Assembly (NCBI RefSeq): GCF_009811755.1
Contig: NZ_BLIV01000010.1
Location: 62,001-126,000 of the forward strand
Direction of reading: 5' to 3'
Source: Roseobacter cerasinus
GTDB taxonomy: Bacteria; Pseudomonadota; Alphaproteobacteria; Rhodobacterales; Rhodobacteraceae
Length of the DNA stretch: 64,000 nucleotides
Both the position numbers and the translations under genes were made by a program. Below, piece after piece: positions 26,160 to 35,823 of the stretch. Numbering within the stretch: the stretch's first letter is position 1; each line of letters starts with the position of its first letter. The notes below the pieces were generated by a model. The model saw nothing but the letters and a program-made list of their open reading frames with translations. It ran no database searches and was not told where the DNA came from.

Positions 26160-26294
26160 TCAGGTGATGAAGATCGCCATCAGGACAATGATCGCCAGGA
26201 TCACGATCACCGAGCGCGTGGTGAAGCGCATGAAGCCATCAAACGTCTTCTCCTGCACGTCGATGTCCATCTCACCGTGTTTGTGTTCTGCCAT
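26160..26294 (-). CDS. aa3-type cytochrome c oxidase subunit IV
   Basis: A 44-residue protein starting MAEHKHGEMDIDVQEKTFDG and ending in one membrane helix (VIVILAIIVLMAIFIT). This is the bacterial aa3 CoxIV family (PF07835), the small single-helix subunit of alphaproteobacterial aa3 oxidase. It stands apart from other cox genes, as is often seen in this group. Confidence 0.9.
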   Translation of the reverse strand: MAEHKHGEMDIDVQEKTFDGFMRFTTRSVIVILAIIVLMAIFIT

Positions 26295-26385
26295 TGCCGC
26301 AGCCCTTCTGTTCGTCTTTGACGCCAGCCCTACTGGATTCGAGACGTGATGTCACCTCTCCCTTAGCTCCAATGCGACGAAATGC

Positions 26386-26847
26386 TCAGGCCTCAGGCGC
26401 GATGTCCTGCGCCAGGCGGAACCCGATGCGCCGGGCCTTGGGCGTCTCTTCCGGTTTCGGCAGCGCCCGCAGCATCACGTTCAACTGACTGACATGTTGG
26501 ATCAACTGCGTGCGCCCACCGGTGCCATCCGAGCCATAGAAGGTCACGATATCTGGGTCGAAATACCCCATGCCTTCGATCCGCAGCACACCCGTCCCGC
26601 CGTTGGTGAACCCCATGGCGACCTCTTCGGTGCTGTCCAACTGCTCTTCGAAATTCTTGAGATACAGGATAATGCGCTCATAGGCCCATTGCGCGGGCGA
26701 CTTCTGCGCCACCCCCTTTTTTGCCACCTGCGGCGGGATATCTTCGGTCTTTGGCGCAGGGCTGTCGGGATCGCAATGCACCTCGTGCCGTCTCGGCAGA
26801 GCTGCAGCTTCTGCCGCCTCGGCAGAGGTTTCGATCTGCTCCCCCAT
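26386..26847 (-). CDS. DUF6173-like protein
   Basis: A 153-residue soluble protein. The first ~50 residues are acidic and low in order; then comes a compact domain: QWAYERIILYLKNFEEQLD, EVAMGFTNGGTGVLRIEGMG, DIVTFYGSDGTGGRTQLIQH and ending RRIGFRLAQDIAPEA. This looks like the rhodobacterial DUF6173 family, named from memory with moderate certainty. The function is unknown. It starts 3 bases after the stop of the MBL-fold hydrolase gene and so is co-transcribed with it and the acyl-CoA dehydrogenase. Confidence 0.75.
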   Translation of the reverse strand: MGEQIETSAEAAEAAALPRRHEVHCDPDSPAPKTEDIPPQVAKKGVAQKSPAQWAYERIILYLKNFEEQLDSTEEVAMGFTNGGTGVLRIEGMGYFDPDIVTFYGSDGTGGRTQLIQHVSQLNVMLRALPKPEETPKARRIGFRLAQDIAPEA

Positions 26848-26850
26848 AGC

Positions 26851-27897
26851 CTACTCCTTGCGCTGGTACACCCAGGCATCATCTTCTCGACGGGTCCGCG
26901 TGGCAAGCCCGCTCTGATAGAGATGGCTGAGATGTGCCACCGACTCCACCAGCGCGAGGCCGTACTCCGCCGGACCAATATTGCGCTTGAAGAGCGGCGC
27001 AAAGCACTCCCCTGCCGCCTTGGGCGTGTCGATGAATTCCAAAAGCCGCTTCAACGCCCCGTGGTGATTGTCGATCAGCTGCCGCATGCGCATGGGCAAG
27101 CCGGCGAAGGGCAGCTTATGGCCGCCCAGAACAAGATGCTCAGGCCGGGCCAGCCCCGCCAGCCGTTCGCAGGCCTCCAGCCAGTCGGCTATCGGGTCCG
27201 CCATGGGTTCGGTTGGATAGACGCCGATGTTCGGGCTGATCGAGGGCAAGATCTGATCACCCGCCAGTACCAATCCGTCATCCCGGCTCCAGAAGGTCGC
27301 ATGTTCCGGCGCATGGCCATTGCCGATATGCACGTTCCATGTGCGCCCACCCATGGTCAGGCTGTCGCCTTGGCAAAGGCGTGTGTAGCCCAGCGGCAGG
27401 GGTGCCACCACATCCGCAAAGTTGAACGGCCGTTCGCCCTCGCGCTGTGCGTAGATCTCCGGTGCCATCCCGGCGCTGCGGTAGAAGGCCATGGCCTCGG
27501 GCGCGGGCACGGGCTGTTCGTCCAGCGTGAGCATCCGCGCCATCAGCCAGGCGGTGCGCGTCGTCAGCAGCTCCGCCCCATGTTCCACCTGCAACCACCC
27601 AGCCAACCCGATATGATCAGGATGGTGATGCGTGACCACAACGCGGGAGATTGGCTTCCCAACCAGCGGTCCCGCCATCAGCCGCGCCCAAAGCGCCTTT
27701 CCGCGTTTCGAGGCAAAGCCTGTGTCCACAATCGTCCAACTGTCGCCGTCATCCAACGCGTAGACATTCACATGGTCGAGTTTCATCGGCAGCGGCAGGC
27801 GCATCCATAAGACACCCTCGGCCACTTCAATGGCCTCCCCCTCAGCAGGCGGCGCCTCCCAGGGGTAGCGCAGACCTTCGGGGGGCTGATCTTTCAT
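26851..27897 (-). CDS. MBL-fold metallo-hydrolase
   Basis: A 348-residue metallo-beta-lactamase-fold protein. The zinc motif HxHxDH is seen in VVTHHHPDHIGLAGWLQ; NGHAPEHATFWSRDDGLVLAGDQIL supplies the later His and Asp ligands. The length and the C-terminal helical domain resemble thioesterase-like or LACTB2-type hydrolases. Its ATG overlaps the stop of the acyl-CoA dehydrogenase gene (TGATG), so it may hydrolyse a CoA thioester or a related product. The substrate is inferred only from context. Confidence 0.88.
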   Translation of the reverse strand: MKDQPPEGLRYPWEAPPAEGEAIEVAEGVLWMRLPLPMKLDHVNVYALDDGDSWTIVDTGFASKRGKALWARLMAGPLVGKPISRVVVTHHHPDHIGLAGWLQVEHGAELLTTRTAWLMARMLTLDEQPVPAPEAMAFYRSAGMAPEIYAQREGERPFNFADVVAPLPLGYTRLCQGDSLTMGGRTWNVHIGNGHAPEHATFWSRDDGLVLAGDQILPSISPNIGVYPTEPMADPIADWLEACERLAGLARPEHLVLGGHKLPFAGLPMRMRQLIDNHHGALKRLLEFIDTPKAAGECFAPLFKRNIGPAEYGLALVESVAHLSHLYQSGLATRTRREDDAWVYQRKE

Positions 27898-29612
27898 CAG
27901 GCGGCCAGATCGTCTGGGCTCAGCCCGTAAAGATCATCGGCCCCCGCCTGCGCATGGGCCAGAAGGCCCACATGTTCCGGCATCAGCCGCTTGATGTAGA
28001 ACCGCGCCAGCGCCTCACGCGGCCCGCCCAGATCAGCCAGCGCCGCGCGCAGGTGCATGTAGCCACCAAGAACCCGCGCAAAGGCACGCAGGTACGGCAC
28101 GGCCCCGGCAAAACGCTCGCTCATATCGGTCTGCGCCACCAGCCACTCCGTTGTCTCGCGCAGGCTCTCGGAGGCCTGCCAAACCGGCTCCGCCAGATCG
28201 GGCAGAACGCTGCGAGCCTCTTCGGCGCAGGTTTCAATCTCATCCAGCAATCGCGCCGCGGTCTCGCCCCCATCCATCATCTTGCGCGCCACAAGGTCCA
28301 TGGCTTGGATGCCGTTGGTCCCTTCGTAGATGGCCGTCACCCTCACGTCGCGGCTGTACTGCGCGGCACCAGTCTCCTCGATAAAGCCCATACCACCGTG
28401 CACCTGCACCCCGGTTTCCGCAACGGCGATTCCTGTGTCGGTGCCAAAGGCCTTGGCGATGGGAGTGAGGAACGCGGCACGCGCCTCCCATTCAGGGCCC
28501 GCACCCGCATGGGCCATGTCGATGGCCTTTGCACAGCTGAGCGCAATGGCGCGGGCGGCGAAGATGTCGGCTTTCATGGTTATCAGCATACGCCGCACAT
28601 CCGCATGATCAAGGATGGTGCCTGTACCGCCCTCAACCGCAGTGCGGCCCTGTTTGCGCTCTTGCGCATAGGTCAGCGCGTGCTGGTAAGCGCCTTCGGC
28701 CACGCCAATGCCCTGCCCACCCACACCAAGCCGGGCGTTGTTCATCATCGTGAACATCGCCGCCATGCCGCCCTGCTCCGGTCCGACAAGCCAGCCGGTG
28801 GCGCTGTCATACTGCATGACAGCAGTGGGGGAGCCATGCAGGCCGATCTTGTGCTCAAGGCTCACCGCAGTCACGCCGTTGCGCGGGCCGAGGCTGCCAT
28901 CCTCGTTCGGGATGAATTTCGGCACGAGGAAAAGGCTGATCCCCTTGGTGCCCGCAGGCGCGTCCGGCAGCCGGGCGAGCACCAGATGGCAGATGTTCTC
29001 CGCCACGTCATGATCCCCCCAGCTGATGTAGATCTTCTGGCCGCTGATTGCATAGGTCCCGTCGCCATTCGGCACCGCACGGGTGGTGAGCGCACCTACG
29101 TCCGAACCCGCCTGCGGCTCGGTCAGGTTCATGGTGCCGGTCCACTCGCCTGCGATCAGCTTCGGCAGGTAGAGGTCCTTGATGGCATCGCTTGCATGCG
29201 CCTCCAGCGCCTCGATCTGCCCCTGACTCATCAGGGGGGCCAGTTGCAGCGAAAGGCAGGCCCCGCTCATCATCTCATTCACGGCGGAGGTCAGCGTCAT
29301 CGGCAGCCCCATGCCCCCATGCGCCGGATCCGCCGCCATGCCAACCCAGCCACCCTCCGCAATCGCGCACCACCCCTCGGCAAAGCCCGGCGAGGTGCGC
29401 ACAACGCCATTCTCCAGCCGGGCTGGATGCAGATCACCCGGGCGCTGCAGGGGTGCCAGCACCTCGTCACAGAGCTTGGCCGCTTCGGTCAGAATGGCTT
29501 GCGCCACGTCCGAACTCGCCTCACCAAAACGGTCCGTGGCTTGCACCTCGTCGAAGTCCACCACGTGCTCAAACAAAAAGGCATATTCGTCTGCGGGGGC
29601 CTGATAGGGCAT
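27897..29612 (-). CDS. Acyl-CoA dehydrogenase with C-terminal extension (DmdC-like class)
   Basis: A 571-residue FAD enzyme, longer than the ~380-residue standard because of an extra C-terminal helical domain. Family motifs are NLTEPQAGSDVGALTTRA (FAD/substrate), KIYISWGDHD, and the catalytic Glu in TAIYEGTNGIQAMDLVARK. Long enzymes of this type include 3-methylmercaptopropionyl-CoA dehydrogenase (DmdC) of DMSP demethylation in roseobacters and also fatty acyl-CoA dehydrogenases; this sequence alone does not decide. The start MPYQAPADEYAFL at 29612 is typical of the class; 42 in-frame codons upstream look non-coding. Electrons go to ETF and then ETF-QO. Confidence 0.88.
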   Translation of the reverse strand: MPYQAPADEYAFLFEHVVDFDEVQATDRFGEASSDVAQAILTEAAKLCDEVLAPLQRPGDLHPARLENGVVRTSPGFAEGWCAIAEGGWVGMAADPAHGGMGLPMTLTSAVNEMMSGACLSLQLAPLMSQGQIEALEAHASDAIKDLYLPKLIAGEWTGTMNLTEPQAGSDVGALTTRAVPNGDGTYAISGQKIYISWGDHDVAENICHLVLARLPDAPAGTKGISLFLVPKFIPNEDGSLGPRNGVTAVSLEHKIGLHGSPTAVMQYDSATGWLVGPEQGGMAAMFTMMNNARLGVGGQGIGVAEGAYQHALTYAQERKQGRTAVEGGTGTILDHADVRRMLITMKADIFAARAIALSCAKAIDMAHAGAGPEWEARAAFLTPIAKAFGTDTGIAVAETGVQVHGGMGFIEETGAAQYSRDVRVTAIYEGTNGIQAMDLVARKMMDGGETAARLLDEIETCAEEARSVLPDLAEPVWQASESLRETTEWLVAQTDMSERFAGAVPYLRAFARVLGGYMHLRAALADLGGPREALARFYIKRLMPEHVGLLAHAQAGADDLYGLSPDDLAA

Positions 29613-29746
29613 ATCGGTCTCTCCAATCCCAGGGCGCACCGTGTCGGTCTCTTGGCAAGGCGCGCGCGACCCGATAAAGGGTTTCGAACGCAAACATGAG
29701 CCGCAACGCCGTCCCCGGCAACCGGAACGCGGCGTCACGGAGCATC

Positions 29747-30694
29747 ATGGCATCCGCCTGTCCCCTCACCTTGCTACCCACTGCCGATGGCATCAGTCAG
29801 GCCGCCAGCCTGCTGGCCGATGGCGCGCTGGTAGCCTTCCCGACCGAGACAGTCTACGGCCTGGGGGCCGATGCGCGCAACGGCGAGGCGGTGGCCGCGA
29901 TTTACGCCGCCAAGGGGCGCCCCAGTTTCAACCCGCTGATCGTGCATCTGCCCTCGGTCGATGCGGCCAAAGCCTATGTCCAGTGGTCCGATACGGCGGA
30001 CCGGTTGGCGCAGGCGTTCTGGCCCGGCCCGCTGACCCTGGTCTTGCCGCTGGTTGCCGGTCACGGGCTGTCCGGGCTGGTGACAGCCGGGCTGCCCACA
30101 GTCGCTTTGCGTGTGCCTGCGAAGACCTCGGCACAACAGCTGCTTCGCCGTTTCGGTGGTCCGGTCGCGGCGCCATCAGCCAATCCGTCGGGGCGCATCA
30201 GCCCCACAACTGCGGGCCATGTGATCGCCGGATTGGGCGGCAAGGTTACAGCGGTGCTGGACGATGGGCCCTGCGCCGTTGGTCTGGAAAGCACCATCAT
30301 CGATGTCGAGGACGCCCCCACGCTGCTCCGCGCGGGCGGGTTGCCGCTTGAGGCCATCGAGGCTGCTTTGGGCGCGCCGCTGGCCCAGTCGACAACGCCG
30401 GTGGCCGTGACCGCGCCCGGACAGTTGGCATCGCATTACGCGCCGCGCGCGCCCCTGCGCACTCATGTGACGGAGGCTTCAGAAGGTGAGCTTCTGCTCG
30501 GATTTGGAGCAATGGACGCGGATTTGAACCTGTCTCAACGCGGAGATCTGCACGAGGCGGCGGCCAATCTCTTTGACATGCTGCACCAATTGGATGCGCA
30601 AGGCCGCCCCATCGCGGTGGCTCCCATCCCTGATCATGGCCTGGGCCGCGCAATCAACGACCGGCTCGCCCGCGCGGCGGCGCCCCGAGACTGA
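29747..30694 (+). CDS. L-threonylcarbamoyladenylate synthase (Sua5 type)
   Basis: A 315-residue enzyme that makes threonylcarbamoyl-AMP from threonine, bicarbonate and ATP for the t6A37 modification of tRNA. The YrdC domain has FPTETVYGLGADARN, KGRPSFNPLIVHL, FWPGPLTLVLP and GGPVAAPSANPSGRISPT. The extra ~120-residue C-terminal domain marks the Sua5 rather than the short TsaC form; its linker PGQLASHYAPRAPL is characteristic. An upstream in-frame ATG at 29696 exists; 29747 is preferred for its GGAG. Its last codons form the left arm of a strong hairpin. Confidence 0.93.
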   Translation: MASACPLTLLPTADGISQAASLLADGALVAFPTETVYGLGADARNGEAVAAIYAAKGRPSFNPLIVHLPSVDAAKAYVQWSDTADRLAQAFWPGPLTLVLPLVAGHGLSGLVTAGLPTVALRVPAKTSAQQLLRRFGGPVAAPSANPSGRISPTTAGHVIAGLGGKVTAVLDDGPCAVGLESTIIDVEDAPTLLRAGGLPLEAIEAALGAPLAQSTTPVAVTAPGQLASHYAPRAPLRTHVTEASEGELLLGFGAMDADLNLSQRGDLHEAAANLFDMLHQLDAQGRPIAVAPIPDHGLGRAINDRLARAAAPRD

Positions 30695-30716
30695 GGCGTC
30701 TCGGGGCGCCGCCGCG
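30673..30716 (+). terminator. 19-bp perfect hairpin over the Sua5 stop codon
   Basis: Bases 30673-30691 are perfectly complementary to 30698-30716, with a 6-base loop (TGAGGC) that contains the TGA stop codon. The stem is almost all G/C. No T-tract follows, so it is not a classical terminator. It could block exonucleases, or terminate bidirectionally between this gene and the convergent yqgE. Confidence 0.55.
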
Positions 30717-30760
30717 GCCGCTCCGCTCAGAGGGTCCGTCCGGCGGAGAGGCGGTTTGGA

Positions 30761-31345
30761 TCAGGCGCGACCGGCGGCGGACGACAGCCCGAGAGGGTCA
30801 ATGCCCTGCCTGAGCAGGGTCTCAGACCATTTGCTGTCGGCATCCACGCCAAAGACGAGGTCCAATGACGCATCCGCCGTCAACCAGCCGTTGCGCGCTA
30901 TCTCACCTTCCAGCTGGCCAGGGCCCCATCCGGCATACCCCAGCATCATCAGCGCCTGAGCTGGCCCCTGATCGCGTGCGATCTCTTCGAGAATGTCCAA
31001 GGTGGCGGTCATCCCGAACCCGCCCGGGACTGCAAGGGTCTGCAGGCTGGATTGATAGTCATCCGAATGCAGGACAAAGCCCCGTCCCGTCTCGACCGGC
31101 CCACCGAAATGCACCGGCATCTTCGCAGCCGTTTCAGACGGGGCGATCTCCAACTGGTCAAGCACGTCGTTCATGCCAACATCCCCGCTGGGCTTGTTGA
31201 TGATCAGCCCCATCGCACCCTTTTCGGAATAGGCACACAGCAGGATCACCGCGCGCTCAAAGCGCGGATCCCCCATCGACGGCATCGCCACCAAAAGCAT
31301 GCCGGTCAGATCAAGCGTGTCGGTGTTTCGAACGTCGTCGTTCAT
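30761..31345 (-). CDS. YqgE/AlgH family protein
   Basis: A 194-residue UPF0301 protein: [60 protein letters not shown] and [16 protein letters not shown] are the conserved blocks. A transcriptional or regulatory function has been proposed (AlgH), but the biochemical role is unsettled. It is a single gene, convergent with the Sua5 gene. Confidence 0.93.
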   Translation of the reverse strand: MNDDVRNTDTLDLTGMLLVAMPSMGDPRFERAVILLCAYSEKGAMGLIINKPSGDVGMNDVLDQLEIAPSETAAKMPVHFGGPVETGRGFVLHSDDYQSSLQTLAVPGGFGMTATLDILEEIARDQGPAQALMMLGYAGWGPGQLEGEIARNGWLTADASLDLVFGVDADSKWSETLLRQGIDPLGLSSAAGRA

Positions 31346-31462
31346 GGGTCAACCATGGCCTGCACGCCCAGAGGGTGCAAGGGTGGAACCGGCAGCAGCG
31401 GCGAAACAACGCTAACCGGATCGTGACTTGGCATTTCAGTATCACTGGCTCATATCGGTGTC

Positions 31463-32269
31463 ATGATACGCTCAGCTATTACCCTTGCACTCACTGGTCT
31501 GATGGCCGGTCCCGCGCTGGCACAGGATGCCTTTGACATGCCTGTCACAGCGGAGCTTCTGCCCGGATGGATCCGGCAGGACGGCACGCGCATGGCGGCG
31601 GTGCAACTCGATCTCGACCCCGGCTGGAAAACCTACTGGCGCGCACCGGGCGATGCCGGCATTCCGCCAAGTTTCGACTGGTCCCGCTCGCGCAATCTGC
31701 AAAGCGTGGCGATCTCCTGGCCGCGACCAATTGTGTTTGAAGAAAACGGCATGCGCTCCATCGGCTATGCGGACAGTCTGACGATCCCGGTGGCGCTGAC
31801 GCCAGAGGCCGCAGGAGAGCCGCTGCGGGTGCGACTGACCATGGATATCGGCATTTGCGCCGATATCTGCATCCCGCATCGACTGGAATTCGATGAGCTT
31901 GTCGACGGTCAGGACACGCGGCCCACCCCGGCCATCGCCGCCGCGCTGGCGCAGGGCCCCTACTCCGCTCAGGAAGCCGGGGTCAGGTCTGCGAAATGCA
32001 CTGTCGAGCCGACGGCGGATGGGTTGCGGATCGAGGCGCGCATCAGCATGCCCCACGCAGGCGGCACCGAAGTTGTGGTGATCGAACCCGGGCTTGCGGA
32101 TGTCTGGGTCAGCGAAGCGGACACGCGGCGCAGCGGCGGCGAGGTGATCGCCGTCTCAGAGATGATCCACACCACCGGCGGGCCGCTCGCGCTCGACAGA
32201 TCGCAGATCCGCATGACGGTGCTGGGCAGCAACCACGCGGTTGATGTGCGGGGATGCACGCCAGGTTAG
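31463..32269 (+). CDS. DsbD N-terminal-domain protein
   Basis: A 268-residue periplasmic protein. Residues 1-20 are a signal peptide (ALTGLMAGPALAQ). The body matches the DsbD N-terminal domain (immunoglobulin-like): DPGWKTYWRAPGDAGIPPSF, SWPRPIVFEENGMRSIGYAD and DIGICADICIPH, where the Cys pair CADIC is the likely redox-active site. There is no membrane or thioredoxin domain, so it is a stand-alone version; the partner that reduces it is not in the window. A ScsB-like role in metal or oxidative stress is possible. Confidence 0.82.
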   Translation: MIRSAITLALTGLMAGPALAQDAFDMPVTAELLPGWIRQDGTRMAAVQLDLDPGWKTYWRAPGDAGIPPSFDWSRSRNLQSVAISWPRPIVFEENGMRSIGYADSLTIPVALTPEAAGEPLRVRLTMDIGICADICIPHRLEFDELVDGQDTRPTPAIAAALAQGPYSAQEAGVRSAKCTVEPTADGLRIEARISMPHAGGTEVVVIEPGLADVWVSEADTRRSGGEVIAVSEMIHTTGGPLALDRSQIRMTVLGSNHAVDVRGCTPG

Positions 32270-32328
32270 AGCCCTGGCTTGGGAAATGCATTGAAGGGTC
32301 AGGCGTTCGTTTGGGCATCCGAAGCATC

Positions 32329-32425
32329 TGACGAAATAGCTGAAACATCGCGCATCGCTGAACGCATTGAAATGCCTCATTCCAGGCGGCGTTGGTGATG
32401 CAGGTCTTCGCTTGATGCGTCAGAG
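32329..32425. repeat. ~97-bp intergenic repeat, copy 1
   Basis: This segment lies between two convergent genes. It aligns over its whole length, at roughly three quarters identity by eye, with 54211-54308. Best conserved are TGACGAAAT at the left, CTGAAACATCGC, AACGC.TTGAAAT, CAGGC.GCGT, and TCGC.TGA.GC.TCAG at the right. In this copy the ends also form a short inverted repeat (TCTGACG ... CGTCAGA, reaching one base outside the left boundary). Confidence 0.65.
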
Positions 32426-35400
32426 CTAGGCTCTGCGCCGTTCCACCAGCAGAGCGGTGGCCGCGATGCAATACGCCATCACCACAAGACCTGCTGAGCC
32501 CGCTACAAACGTAAAGAGGGCCGCCGCCATAACAGGCCATGTGGCGATCCACGGCAGTGTAGCACTCAGGGCGGGCAGGATCTCAGACTGCACCATCGCC
32601 CAGCCCAAAGTCGCGGCACACCAGCCGATGATTGCCACCCAGAGCAGACCGAACCCCAGCCGCACCGCACGAACGGGCGCAACAACGCCGCGCCGCATGG
32701 CTCTGACCTGTCGGGCAAAGTCATGCTGGATCGCCATCAGGGCCGGGACGAGGAGCAGCACGATCACCATGCCAAACCCCAGACCATAAACCAGCGTGAT
32801 GATCGTTGGTTTGAGGAACTCCGCCTGTCGGCTTTGCTCCTGCAACATGGGCAGCATGCCAAACACCGTTGTCAGCGTCGTCAACATCACGGGGCGCAGC
32901 CGATCTGATGCGCCTTCGATGATCGACGGGATCAAGCCACGGTCCCGCGCGTAGTCGTCAATGGTGGTGATCAGAACGATAGAGTCGTTGATGATGATTC
33001 CGATCATGCCCAGGAGTCCCACAACGGTGAAGATATTCAGCGGGATCTCCCACGCCATGTGGCCGTAGATCACGCCGACAAGACCAAAAGGCGCCACCGA
33101 CATCACAAGCAACGGTCGCGTCCAACTGCCAAAGACCCAGGCCAGCACCAGATAAATCCCCAACAGGCAGAGTATTAACCCGTTCAGCGTCTCCTGCAGG
33201 AAGCGGTCTTCCTCCTCCGACAGCCCCGACAGTTCCCAGTTCACCTGATACTTGGCGGCAATCTGCGGCAGAATATCGTCCGTAAGCGCGGTTTCGATTT
33301 CGACGGCGCGCTGAGGGTCGTCTTCGGTGATGTCGCCAGTAACCGAAATGACCCGGATTCCGTTCACCCTGTTGATCGTGCGAAACCCGATGCGGCTTGT
33401 GACCGTGACAATGTCGGAGAGCGGTACGTAAACACCGTCGGCTGCGCGCAGATGCGTCCGGTCCAGGAAATCCGCCGTCAGCTCGCCTTCGGGAAGCTGC
33501 ACCATGATTGTCGCGCTGCGCGGTCCGTCAGGGAAAGTCGCGGCCTCGATCCCCCCGAGGCGATCGCGCAGAACCCGGCCCAGGCCGTCGATGGTGAACC
33601 CCAGGGCCTGTCCTCTGGCCGTGAGATCAAGCACAAGCTCTTCCTTGTCGTAGGCCAGATCATCCTGCACGGCGAGCACCTCGGGATAACGCAGCAGCGC
33701 CTCCTGCAACTCAAGACTGGCAGCTTTGAGGGCTTCTGAACCGCGCCCCGAAAACTCCACACTCAGAGAATCGCCCCCCTGCCCGGTGCGGCGCCCGCGA
33801 AAGGACAAGACCTCCGTCAGCGGATGTTCCGTCACCTTTTCCCGCAGGTCACGGGCAAAGGCAGAGCTGGAATAAGGGCGCGCATCCGCATCTATCAGTG
33901 AGATCGAGATCGAGCCCAACAGATCCGCGCTTTTGCCGTCGACCCCGGCGAGCCCCCGACCTATGTTTCCCCCTATTCGCGTGAAGGAATAGGTGACGGG
34001 GTTCACGCCATGCTCGGCCTCATATTCCGCCGCCAGCTCATCTGTTGCGCGTTGGAGCTCCAGCACCATCGCTCGCGTGTCCTCGCGGGAGGCGCCTTCG
34101 ACCATCGCAAAATTGCCGGTAATGGAACTGCGTTCCGGCGCATTCCAAAACCGCCACTGCGCCTCGCCTGTTATGAAATGTGACACCTGAATGGCCAGCA
34201 CCAGGATCAGGCCGGAGATCACCACATATCTTGCCGCAATCACCCCGGCCATCATGGGTTTGAACAGGGTCTCGCGCACCCAGACAAACCCGCGATTGAC
34301 CTGACGACTGGGCCAGTCGTACCACCTGTCCTTCGCCTGCGCGGCCAAAGCGTGCGCCATGTGGTTGGGCAGAACCAGAAAGCATTCCACCAATGAGGCG
34401 AGCAAGACTGCAATCACCGTATAGGGGATATCCTTCACCACAGTGCCAAACCAACCGCCCACCACCAACAGCCCCATGAAGGCAATGACGGTGGTGATCG
34501 TGGCCGCAAAGACCGGCATGGCCATACGGCCAGCCGCACGTTCCGCCGCCACGAAGGGAGGCTCGCCCAGATGCCGCACCCGATGGTCCGCATGTTCCGC
34601 CACCACAATTGCATCATCGACGACAATGCCCAGGGTGATGATCAGCCCAAACAAGGAGATCATGTTGAGCGTCAGCCCGGCGGCATACATCAGACCAATG
34701 GCCGCCATCATCGCGGCCGGAATGCCCGCCGCCACCCAAAACGCGGTGCGGGCGTTCAGGAACAAAAAGAGCAGACACAGGACCAGCCCCAGTCCGGCCA
34801 AACCGTTGTTGATCAACGTATTGAGCCGCGATGTGATCGCTTCGGCGCGCGTCCAGATCAGGTCTATCGACATACCTGGCTGTAGGGTCGCGCGCATTTC
34901 AGCGGCGGTTTCCTCGACGATCCGCTGCACTTCTATGGAATCGCCGCCGTCTGCCCGGTCAACACGGACGGTAATCGCCGGGTTGCCAGCAACGAAATAG
35001 CTTCTGTTGCGGTCCCGCCTGTCCTGAACCACCGAAGCCACATCGCCGATGCGCAACTTGGATCCGTCAGGATTGGAGCGCAGTACAATCTGGGCGATCT
35101 CGTCCGGGCCGCGTTTCTTGGTACCAGTACTGACCCTTGCATTCGCACCGGTCACACTGCCGGCCGGGGCATTGTCGACCTCCGCTGCAATCGCCGCCGA
35201 AATCTCGGCCATCGTCACATCATGCGCGATCAGCTGCGCCGAGGGGACCTCGACCGTGATCTGCGGGGCGGCGAACCCAAGCAGCGTCGTGCGGGTCACA
35301 CCCTTGGCAAAGAGTCGTTGAACCAGCTCATCCCCATAAAGGACCAATTGTTCGGGGGATACTGGCCCGGCGATCACCACGTTGGTTACCTGATCCCGAC

Positions 35401-35821
35401 GTACCGAGCGGCGAACCCGTGGATCCTCAGCGCCCTCAGGCAGATCGGTGATGGCATCCACGGCGTCTTGCACCTCATCCGCGGCGCGGCTCATGTCCCA
35501 GTTCGGCTCGAACTCCAGCGTTATGACGCTCCGCCCTGGGCGAGCCTGGCTGGTGCTTCGGGTCACGCCCTCAACCCGCATCAACTCCGGCTCCATCAGT
35601 TGGACAATCGCGCTGTCCACATCGTCTGAACTGGCCCGCTTCCAGGCGGTGGTGACAGTGATCCGATCAAAGGTAGCGTCTGGAAAGAACTGCGCGCGCA
35701 TGTTCGGCATGGCAAAAAGCCCGGCCATGATCATGGCGATAAAGACCAGATTGGCCAATGTGCGATGCCGCGTGAAGTAGGACAGCACACCGCCCGCCTT
35801 TGGAGGGATAGCGCGCGCCAC
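32426..35821 (-). CDS. RND efflux permease
   Basis: A 1131-residue inner-membrane pump subunit of the AcrB/HAE type with 12 predicted membrane helices and two large periplasmic loops. The proton relay Asp pair in helix 4 is in LGIVVDDAIVVAEHADHRVR; the twin repeat at helix 10 region is GMIGIIINDSIVLITTIDDYA. It has an extended C-terminal pair of hydrophobic segments beyond the usual ~1040 residues. It lies 2 bases downstream of the adaptor gene, so the two form a unit; the outer-membrane channel must come from elsewhere. Substrate unknown. Confidence 0.92.
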   Translation of the reverse strand: MARAIPPKAGGVLSYFTRHRTLANLVFIAMIMAGLFAMPNMRAQFFPDATFDRITVTTAWKRASSDDVDSAIVQLMEPELMRVEGVTRSTSQARPGRSVITLEFEPNWDMSRAADEVQDAVDAITDLPEGAEDPRVRRSVRRDQVTNVVIAGPVSPEQLVLYGDELVQRLFAKGVTRTTLLGFAAPQITVEVPSAQLIAHDVTMAEISAAIAAEVDNAPAGSVTGANARVSTGTKKRGPDEIAQIVLRSNPDGSKLRIGDVASVVQDRRDRNRSYFVAGNPAITVRVDRADGGDSIEVQRIVEETAAEMRATLQPGMSIDLIWTRAEAITSRLNTLINNGLAGLGLVLCLLFLFLNARTAFWVAAGIPAAMMAAIGLMYAAGLTLNMISLFGLIITLGIVVDDAIVVAEHADHRVRHLGEPPFVAAERAAGRMAMPVFAATITTVIAFMGLLVVGGWFGTVVKDIPYTVIAVLLASLVECFLVLPNHMAHALAAQAKDRWYDWPSRQVNRGFVWVRETLFKPMMAGVIAARYVVISGLILVLAIQVSHFITGEAQWRFWNAPERSSITGNFAMVEGASREDTRAMVLELQRATDELAAEYEAEHGVNPVTYSFTRIGGNIGRGLAGVDGKSADLLGSISISLIDADARPYSSSAFARDLREKVTEHPLTEVLSFRGRRTGQGGDSLSVEFSGRGSEALKAASLELQEALLRYPEVLAVQDDLAYDKEELVLDLTARGQALGFTIDGLGRVLRDRLGGIEAATFPDGPRSATIMVQLPEGELTADFLDRTHLRAADGVYVPLSDIVTVTSRIGFRTINRVNGIRVISVTGDITEDDPQRAVEIETALTDDILPQIAAKYQVNWELSGLSEEEDRFLQETLNGLILCLLGIYLVLAWVFGSWTRPLLVMSVAPFGLVGVIYGHMAWEIPLNIFTVVGLLGMIGIIINDSIVLITTIDDYARDRGLIPSIIEGASDRLRPVMLTTLTTVFGMLPMLQEQSRQAEFLKPTIITLVYGLGFGMVIVLLLVPALMAIQHDFARQVRAMRRGVVAPVRAVRLGFGLLWVAIIGWCAATLGWAMVQSEILPALSATLPWIATWPVMAAALFTFVAGSAGLVVMAYCIAATALLVERRRA

Positions 35822-35823
35822 CG

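Noticed and set aside
26494-27810. 438-residue plus-strand frame
   Set aside because: Antisense to the MBL-fold gene and the DUF6173-like gene; no recognisable domain.
27651-29699. 682-residue open frame on the plus strand
   Set aside because: Antisense to the MBL hydrolase start and the acyl-CoA dehydrogenase, which carry full family motifs. Composition (His, Arg and Pro rich) is typical of a shadow frame.
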